Assembly (NCBI RefSeq): GCF_902499125.1
Contig: NZ_CABVPX010000002.1
Coordinates: 248,001 to 312,000, forward strand
DNA: 64,000 nt
Reading direction: 5' to 3'
From: Burkholderia arboris
GTDB taxonomy: Bacteria; Pseudomonadota; Gammaproteobacteria; Burkholderiales; Burkholderiaceae
Shown here piece by piece: positions 58,852-64,000 of this stretch. Each line of letters begins with the position of its first letter. Position 1 is the stretch's first letter. The notes under the pieces were generated by a model that worked only from the letters and a program-made list of their open reading frames with translations, had not been told where the DNA came from and did no database searches. A program made the translations under genes and the position numbers.

Positions 58852-60673
58852 ATCCATCTATTCACCCCACATCCCGCATCGGGTCTTCGAACAGTGCGCG
58901 GCCGCGAGGCCCGAACGCATCGCGGCGGTCTCGGATCGCGAAAGCGTGACCTACGGTGAACTGAATGCACGCGCGAACCGGCTCGCGCGTTTCCTGCGCG
59001 ATGAAGTCGGCATCCGCGCCGGCGAGGCCGTCGGCGTGTGCACGGATCACGATCCCGTCAGGCTGGTCGCGTTGCTCGCCATCGTGAAGTGCGGGGCCGT
59101 CTACGTGCCGGTCGATGCGGCGTGCCCCGAGGACCGCATGCGTCACATGGTCCAGCGCGCGCGAATCGCGTTCGTGCTGACCGCCCTGGAAGGCCGCGCG
59201 ATGACGCAGCTCGGCGGCGTGCCGCAAAGCGACGTCTACGTGGCGCTGAAGCGGGCGAGCGAGTTGTCGTCCGACAATCTCGGGCTCGATGCCGAACTGC
59301 ACGATCCGCTCTACGTCATTTTCACGTCGGGTTCCACCGGGCTGCCGAAGGGCGTTGCCGTCTCGCATGCGGCTGCGTGGAATCACTTCAGCTGGATCAT
59401 CGGCTACCTGGGATTCCGCGAGGACGATCGCTGGCTGCAAAGTATCAACCCGTGCTTCGATCCGTCCATGCACGAGCTGCTCGCGCCGCTGACGATCGGT
59501 GCGACGGTGTGCTTTCTCGGCGGCACGCACCGGATCGACAGCGTCGAGATCGTGGCCGCCATCCGGCGGCATGCGGCGACGCACATCACGACCGTGCCGA
59601 CGATGTTCAACCTCATCACGCAAACGCCGGGCTTCGATCAATGCACGAGCCTGAAGGCGATCTGCGTCGGTGGCGAGGTCTTCCGTCCGTCGCTCGCGGA
59701 ACGCGCACGGCGCCTGCTGCCGGACACGGTCGTCCACAACGTGTACGGGCCGACGGAGGCGACGATCATGGCGAGCGCATGGCCTTACGACGACGCGCCG
59801 CGGGATTCGTTGCCGATCGGCGCGCCGGTTTCGCACACGCGCTTCTACCTGCGTCGAACCGCGGCGGACGGCGTGACCGATACGGTCGTGCCCCCGGCGC
59901 CGGGGGAGGAGGGCGAGCTGTGCATCAGCGGCGCGGCGCTGGCCAACGGCTATGTGAACGACGCCGCGGAAACGGCGCTGCGCTTCATCGCGAATCCGCT
60001 GTTCGAGGTCGGCGACCTGGCGGTGTACTCGCGCATCTACCTGACCGGCGACGTCTGCCGGGTCGATGCCGATGGCCTGGTCCACTGCGTGGGGCGCGTG
60101 GACGACCAGGTGAAGATCAACGGCCAGCGCGTGGAATTGGCGGAGATCGAATCCGCGGTGCTGCGCTCGCCGATGGTGCGCGATGCCACGGCGCTCGTGG
60201 TCGGCGACCGGCTGACCGCGATCGTGGTCCTGGCCGACGGCCACGACACCGCGTGGATGCGGGCACTGAGCGAAACCGCGGCTCACACGCTGCCGGCCGC
60301 CTGGCTGCCGAAGGACTGGGTCGCGGTCGCGGAGATTCCCCGTCAGGCGATGAGCGGCAAGGCCGACCGGCGGGCGCTCGTCGACCTCTGCCGCCAGGCC
60401 ACCGAGCGCGCCCGCGCGGAGGACGCGCCGGCCAGCGACGTCGAGTCCGAAATCGGCCGCGTGCTGGCCGAGCTGATCGGCCTGGGCAGCGATGCGCTGA
60501 TCGACCGAGACGAGCCGTTCGCGGACATCGGGCTCGATTCGCTGGGCGTGCAGGCGCTGTCGCTACGGCTCAGCGCCGCCTTCGGGGTGTCCCTCCGGGC
60601 TGAAGACATGTTCGAGTACTACACGATCGACCTGCTTACGCGCGAAATCCACTCACGGCTTGCAACGGCATGA
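58844..60673 (+). CDS. Stand-alone NRPS module: adenylation domain plus peptidyl carrier protein
   Basis: 609 residues. Adenylation domain (about 12-515): A3 YVIFTSGSTGLPKG, A5 NVYGPTEATI, A7 YLTGDVCRVDADG, A8 GRVDDQVKINGQRVELAEIE, A10 Lys506 in MSGKADRRAL. Carrier domain (about 533-605): FADIGLDSLGV with the phosphopantetheine Ser566. There is no condensation domain. It activates an amino or aryl acid and loads it on its own carrier, perhaps as substrate for the flavoenzyme next door. By hand alignment to GrsA the pocket residues are D-P-H-T-I-V-V-I-M-K; I cannot assign a substrate. I chose the ATG at 58844 overlapping the thioesterase stop; the frame upstream is antisense-like. Confidence 0.9.
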   Translation: MTESIYSPHIPHRVFEQCAAARPERIAAVSDRESVTYGELNARANRLARFLRDEVGIRAGEAVGVCTDHDPVRLVALLAIVKCGAVYVPVDAACPEDRMRHMVQRARIAFVLTALEGRAMTQLGGVPQSDVYVALKRASELSSDNLGLDAELHDPLYVIFTSGSTGLPKGVAVSHAAAWNHFSWIIGYLGFREDDRWLQSINPCFDPSMHELLAPLTIGATVCFLGGTHRIDSVEIVAAIRRHAATHITTVPTMFNLITQTPGFDQCTSLKAICVGGEVFRPSLAERARRLLPDTVVHNVYGPTEATIMASAWPYDDAPRDSLPIGAPVSHTRFYLRRTAADGVTDTVVPPAPGEEGELCISGAALANGYVNDAAETALRFIANPLFEVGDLAVYSRIYLTGDVCRVDADGLVHCVGRVDDQVKINGQRVELAEIESAVLRSPMVRDATALVVGDRLTAIVVLADGHDTAWMRALSETAAHTLPAAWLPKDWVAVAEIPRQAMSGKADRRALVDLCRQATERARAEDAPASDVESEIGRVLAELIGLGSDALIDRDEPFADIGLDSLGVQALSLRLSAAFGVSLRAEDMFEYYTIDLLTREIHSRLATA

Positions 60674-62256
60674 GCACGACGCCGGCCGCCGCACGCGGCG
60701 CCGGGTCTTCCAGACGGAGAATTCTTTTGGATACCGATGTACTGATCGCCGGTGGCGGCCTGGCCGGCCTGTATGCCGCTTATGAACTGAAGAAGCGTCG
60801 CCCCGAACTGCGCGTCCGGTTGTACGAGATGCTGTCGCGCGTCGGCGGCCGGGTGCAGACCGACGAGATGCTGTCCGGTGCATTTCGCGCCGAATATGGC
60901 GCCGTGCGAATCGAACCCGATCTTCAACCGCTCGTCGATGCGTTCGTGCAGGCGCTGGGCGTACCCGTGCAACCCATTTCGTCGCATGAGGCGGGTTCGT
61001 CGATCCGTCCGTGTGCGGAGCGGCTGACCGAGGACGAGCGCGCGCTGCTGGCAGATCCGCGTGCGCACGATCCGCCGTGGGCGCTGCTGATGCATGCGGT
61101 GCGCATGATCGTCGCGGACCAGTGGGACCTCGACGGCGACCGTTTCGACCGGCCGGGCCGGTCCGAGGCGCTGGCGCGATTCCGTACGGACGCGCAGTTC
61201 GACGGCATGCCGCTTTACCAGCAGGGCATCTGGAACGTGCTCTCGAACGTGCTGAGCCATGAAGCGGTCGAGTTCACGCGCGAAAAGGGGGCGTTCTACA
61301 ACTTCAAGAACGCGAATCCGAATGCCGCGGAATGGATCGCGACCCTGCTCGATTTGCGCCTGCTCGCGCGTCCGTCGTACCTGCCGGTCGGCGGCATGCA
61401 AGCGCTGATCGACCACGCCAGCCGCGCGGTGCGCGCGCTGGGTGTCGACGTGGTCCTGAATCGCGCGCTCGTCGACTTGTCGGAGCAGCCCGACGGCACC
61501 CTCGCCGCGACGATCGAAGACGTGTCGGCTGCGGAGCGGCGCCGCGTCGTCGTCGAGTGCGGACGCGTCGTGCTCGCGCTGCCGCAGCGTCCGCTCCGGG
61601 ATCTGGCCCGCTGCCTGCCGCCGGCCGTGACCGCCAGCCTCGATGCCGTCGTCCCGTTCCCGATCACGTGGGCATGCTGCGTCGTCGAGGACCCGTGGTG
61701 GACCGCCGACACCCCGCCGGGCAGCGGCGAAGGCGCGATGGTCCGGGCCGCGCATTTCGAAGTCCACCCGCGACAGCCCGAACGGTACGGCATGGCGATG
61801 TTCTACAGCGATGAACCGTGGCATCAGTACTGGGCCAACCTGATCGACACGGACGAAGGCCGCCGCGGCTGGCAGTCGGCCCCGTATCGCAACCGGGGCG
61901 AACGCCTGAAGGCGGCGCTCGTCCGGACCCTGCAGCAGACGTTCTCCCGCGACGACACGCCGCGCATCCTCGAATGGGGCATCCGCGACTGGAGCATGGC
62001 GCCGTTCGGCGCCGGCGTGCATTTCTGGCGCCCCGGCTACCGGTCGGCGGACGTGATCCGGCAACTGGCCGCGTTCAGTATCGGCAGCGATCCGGACAAC
62101 CGGTGCGTGCACATCTGCGGCGAAGCGTATTCGGACCTGCAGGGCTTTTTCGAAGGCGCCTGCCGTTCGGTGCAATGCGCGCTGCAACAGATCGACGCGC
62201 AGAGCGGAACGGAACAGAACAACGAAACGACGGAGTCGAGCAATGAAGCAGCGTGA
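60670..62256 (+). CDS. FAD-dependent amine/L-amino-acid oxidase-like enzyme
   Basis: 528-residue flavoprotein with an N-terminal FAD Rossmann motif (DVLIAGGGLAGLYAAYELKK, then RVGGRVQTDEM) and the C-terminal FAD motif of amine oxidases (FGAGVHFWRPGYRSAD, then HICGEAYSDLQGFFEGA). This is the MAO/LAAO/tryptophan-2-monooxygenase group, which oxidises C-N bonds to imines. It overlaps the adenylation gene by ATGA, so its substrate may be the free or carrier-bound amino acid activated there. Length is normal. Confidence 0.88.
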   Translation: MSTTPAAARGAGSSRRRILLDTDVLIAGGGLAGLYAAYELKKRRPELRVRLYEMLSRVGGRVQTDEMLSGAFRAEYGAVRIEPDLQPLVDAFVQALGVPVQPISSHEAGSSIRPCAERLTEDERALLADPRAHDPPWALLMHAVRMIVADQWDLDGDRFDRPGRSEALARFRTDAQFDGMPLYQQGIWNVLSNVLSHEAVEFTREKGAFYNFKNANPNAAEWIATLLDLRLLARPSYLPVGGMQALIDHASRAVRALGVDVVLNRALVDLSEQPDGTLAATIEDVSAAERRRVVVECGRVVLALPQRPLRDLARCLPPAVTASLDAVVPFPITWACCVVEDPWWTADTPPGSGEGAMVRAAHFEVHPRQPERYGMAMFYSDEPWHQYWANLIDTDEGRRGWQSAPYRNRGERLKAALVRTLQQTFSRDDTPRILEWGIRDWSMAPFGAGVHFWRPGYRSADVIRQLAAFSIGSDPDNRCVHICGEAYSDLQGFFEGACRSVQCALQQIDAQSGTEQNNETTESSNEAA

Positions 62257-64000
62257 ACGGGTACCGGGGGAAATCTCCATTGTCGGCATGGCATGCGAGT
62301 TGCCCGGAGCCGCCCATTCTCTCGACGCGTTCCGCGCGGTCGTGCTGGAAGGGCGGGAAACCACCGGGCCGATGCCGGCCGGCCGCTTCGGCGCGGACGG
62401 CGCCGCGACGCCGCCGCACGCGCTGCACGGCGGCTTCCTGGCACGCTCGCCGTGGGCATTCGATCCGACCGTGTTCTCGATCGCGCCGAAAGAGGCGATC
62501 TACATGGATCCGCAGCATCGGCTGCTGCTGGAAACGAGCTATCACGCCATCGAGGACGCGGGGCTCGACCCTTCGTCACTGAGGAAGCAGCGCTGGGGCG
62601 TGTTCGTCGGTCTGAGCACGCTCGACTATGCGCGCCGCATGGCAAGCAGCGGCGACTACAACGGATTCCTGAGCCGCGGCGCGCTGGGCAGCATGGCCGC
62701 GGGGCGGATCGCCTATCACCTCGGGCTCGAAGGACCCGCGCTGGTCGTCGATACCGCTTGCTCGTCGTCGCTGGTGGCGGTTCACCAGGCGCTCGGCGCG
62801 CTGGCCGCGGGCGAATGCGACGCGGCGATCGTGGCCGGCGCGTCGCTCATGCTGACGCATGACTACAGCGTGGATCTGGCGCAGGCCGGCATGCTGGCCG
62901 CCGACGGCCGCTGCAAGACCTTTACGCGACACGCCGACGGCTTTGCGCGCGGCGAAGGTGTCGGCGCCGTCGTGTTGATGCGCGAATCGGACGCCGTGCG
63001 CACCGGCAAGCGAATTTACGCGAACCTGCTCGGCAGCGCCGTGAACAGCGACGGCCGCAGCAACGGGATCACCGCGCCGTCGCAGGCCGCGCAGCGGCGC
63101 GTGATCGAAGACGCGCTGGCGAGCGCTGCGGTGACGCCGGCCGACGTCTCCTATGTCGAAACACACGGAACCGGCACCGATCTCGGCGACCGAATCGAGT
63201 TGTCCGCGATCGCGGACGTGTTCGGCACACGCACGCATGCGCTGTATCTCGGGGCACTCAAGGCCAATATCGGCCATTGCGAGGGGAGCGCCGGGATCGC
63301 GAGCCTGATCAAGGCGGCCCTGTGCCTGTCCGCGCGGCAAATCGCACCGCACTGCATGGCGGACGATATCGACGAGGATCTTCCGCTCGCGCGCTTTCAG
63401 GGGGTGATCCCTGCGACGCCCACGCGCTGGCAGCCGGGCGACCCGGACGGGCGACTGATCGCGGGGGTCAGTTCGTTCGGCATGAGCGGCACCAACGCGC
63501 ACGTCGTGCTGGGCGAGCCGCGCGCGCAACGCTCGGCCACGCCGGCGGCAGCGCGCCGGACCGGCGCGAGCCTGCTGTTCCTGTCGGCCCGCACACCGGC
63601 GTCGGTTCAGGCGTTGGCCGACGCTTATGCCAATGCCATCGACGCATCGCCCGGTATCGACATGCAGGCCATGTGCGACGCGGCGCTGGCCAATCGCCAG
63701 GTCTGGCCGCACGCATCGATCGCGGTCACGGCCAGCAGCCCGGCCGAACTGGTCGAGCGGTTGCGCGAACGTTGCGCCGCACCGGGCCCGACGACGCGGC
63801 TGCGGCGCGTGGCGATGGTCTTCACCGGGCAGGGCAGCCAGTACGCGGGCATGGCTCACGGGCTGTTCAACGCCAACCGGCGATTCCGCGAGCTGCTCAC
63901 GGAATTCGCCGGTCGCGTCGACGGCATCGCCGGCTGGGACACGCCGTTGCTGCCGCGCATGCTGGCCACCGAGCCGGCTGCCGGCGCCTCGCTGCCGCTC
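62243..64000 (+). CDS. Type I polyketide synthase, N-terminal part (KS and start of AT); continues past the window
   Basis: The ATG at 62243 overlaps the flavoenzyme stop by 14 bp; 586 codons are open to the window end. Residues about 8-430 are a ketosynthase with the complete triad: C173 in DTACSSSLVAV, H308 in VETHGTGTDLGD, H345 in KANIGHCEGSAG. The linker follows, and VFTGQGSQYAGM (about 526-537) begins an acyltransferase domain, so this is probably a cis-AT synthase. No N-terminal docking or carrier domain is present, which suits receiving a substrate from a separate carrier such as the upstream PCP. Further domains lie beyond base 64000. Confidence 0.93.
   Translation, partial: MKQRERVPGEISIVGMACELPGAAHSLDAFRAVVLEGRETTGPMPAGRFGADGAATPPHALHGGFLARSPWAFDPTVFSIAPKEAIYMDPQHRLLLETSYHAIEDAGLDPSSLRKQRWGVFVGLSTLDYARRMASSGDYNGFLSRGALGSMAAGRIAYHLGLEGPALVVDTACSSSLVAVHQALGALAAGECDAAIVAGASLMLTHDYSVDLAQAGMLAADGRCKTFTRHADGFARGEGVGAVVLMRESDAVRTGKRIYANLLGSAVNSDGRSNGITAPSQAAQRRVIEDALASAAVTPADVSYVETHGTGTDLGDRIELSAIADVFGTRTHALYLGALKANIGHCEGSAGIASLIKAALCLSARQIAPHCMADDIDEDLPLARFQGVIPATPTRWQPGDPDGRLIAGVSSFGMSGTNAHVVLGEPRAQRSATPAAARRTGASLLFLSARTPASVQALADAYANAIDASPGIDMQAMCDAALANRQVWPHASIAVTASSPAELVERLRERCAAPGPTTRLRRVAMVFTGQGSQYAGMAHGLFNANRRFRELLTEFAGRVDGIAGWDTPLLPRMLATEPAAGASLPL

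Overview
The window is high-GC, gene-dense proteobacterial DNA. The overall style points to Burkholderia, most likely a cepacia-complex or closely related species: an OpcP-type trimeric porin, three DUF4148 proteins ending in YFGH, many LysR/MFS pairs, and codon use dominated by G or C in third position. The genus is an inference from gene content; no rRNA or other marker gene is present, and I saw no tRNA, CRISPR array, transposase or phage gene.

Layout. 0-1.8 kb: a LysR gene cut by the left edge, divergent from an MFS exporter. 1.8-10.9 kb: corrin-ring synthesis for cobalamin in two divergent arms. The minus arm (cobG-cobH-cobI-cbiG/cobJ) sits behind a cobalamin riboswitch; the plus arm is cobL(cbiET)-cbiD-cobK-cobM. 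Together they mix aerobic (CobG) and anaerobic-type (CbiD, CbiG) enzymes. 10.9-13.1 kb: a decayed EamA transporter end, then a CynX-type MFS gene and a MarR gene divergent across two copies of one 18-bp dyad. 13.2-18.1 kb: a glutathione transferase, a porin and a large MalT-like LuxR regulator. 18.3-24.4 kb: a USP/degenerate-hemerythrin protein, then a quinone reductase, TauD-type dioxygenase, beta-keto acid cleavage enzyme, MFS carrier and serine hydrolase, which look like a catabolic operon. 24.7-28.8 kb: a complete polyamine/iron-type ABC importer. 29.9-37.3 kb: a second catabolic island (2-hydroxyacid dehydrogenase, CaiB CoA-transferase, HMG-CoA-lyase-like enzyme, VOC protein, alpha/beta hydrolase, LysR, MFS), tied together by three copies of a CTTTCC-N5-GGAAAG dyad.

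37.7-42.2 kb is an RNA-repair island. rtcB and prfH (ligase plus ribosome-rescue factor) are transcribed leftwards, and an Rnl2-like RNA ligase plus an HD-domain/polynucleotide kinase fusion are transcribed rightwards. 42.3-48.7 kb holds a paired exported protein and lipoprotein, a nitronate monooxygenase, a GFA protein, and an organic-hydroperoxide system (OhrR regulator, Ohr, three DUF4148 proteins) sharing the palindrome ATCGCATGCGAT. 49-54.6 kb carries transport, alpha-hydroxyacid oxidation and regulators.

55.0-64.0 kb is the left part of a biosynthetic gene cluster that I do not recognise. A 531-aa member of the tryptophan 2,3-dioxygenase superfamily and an SDR are divergent from a tightly overlapped operon: thioesterase, adenylation-carrier protein, amino-acid-oxidase-like flavoenzyme, and a polyketide synthase running off the window. 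The intergenic region between them holds three CTG-N10-CAG (lux-box-type) dyads within 79 bp, suggesting quorum-sensing control. This cluster and the RNA-repair island are the two most interesting regions.
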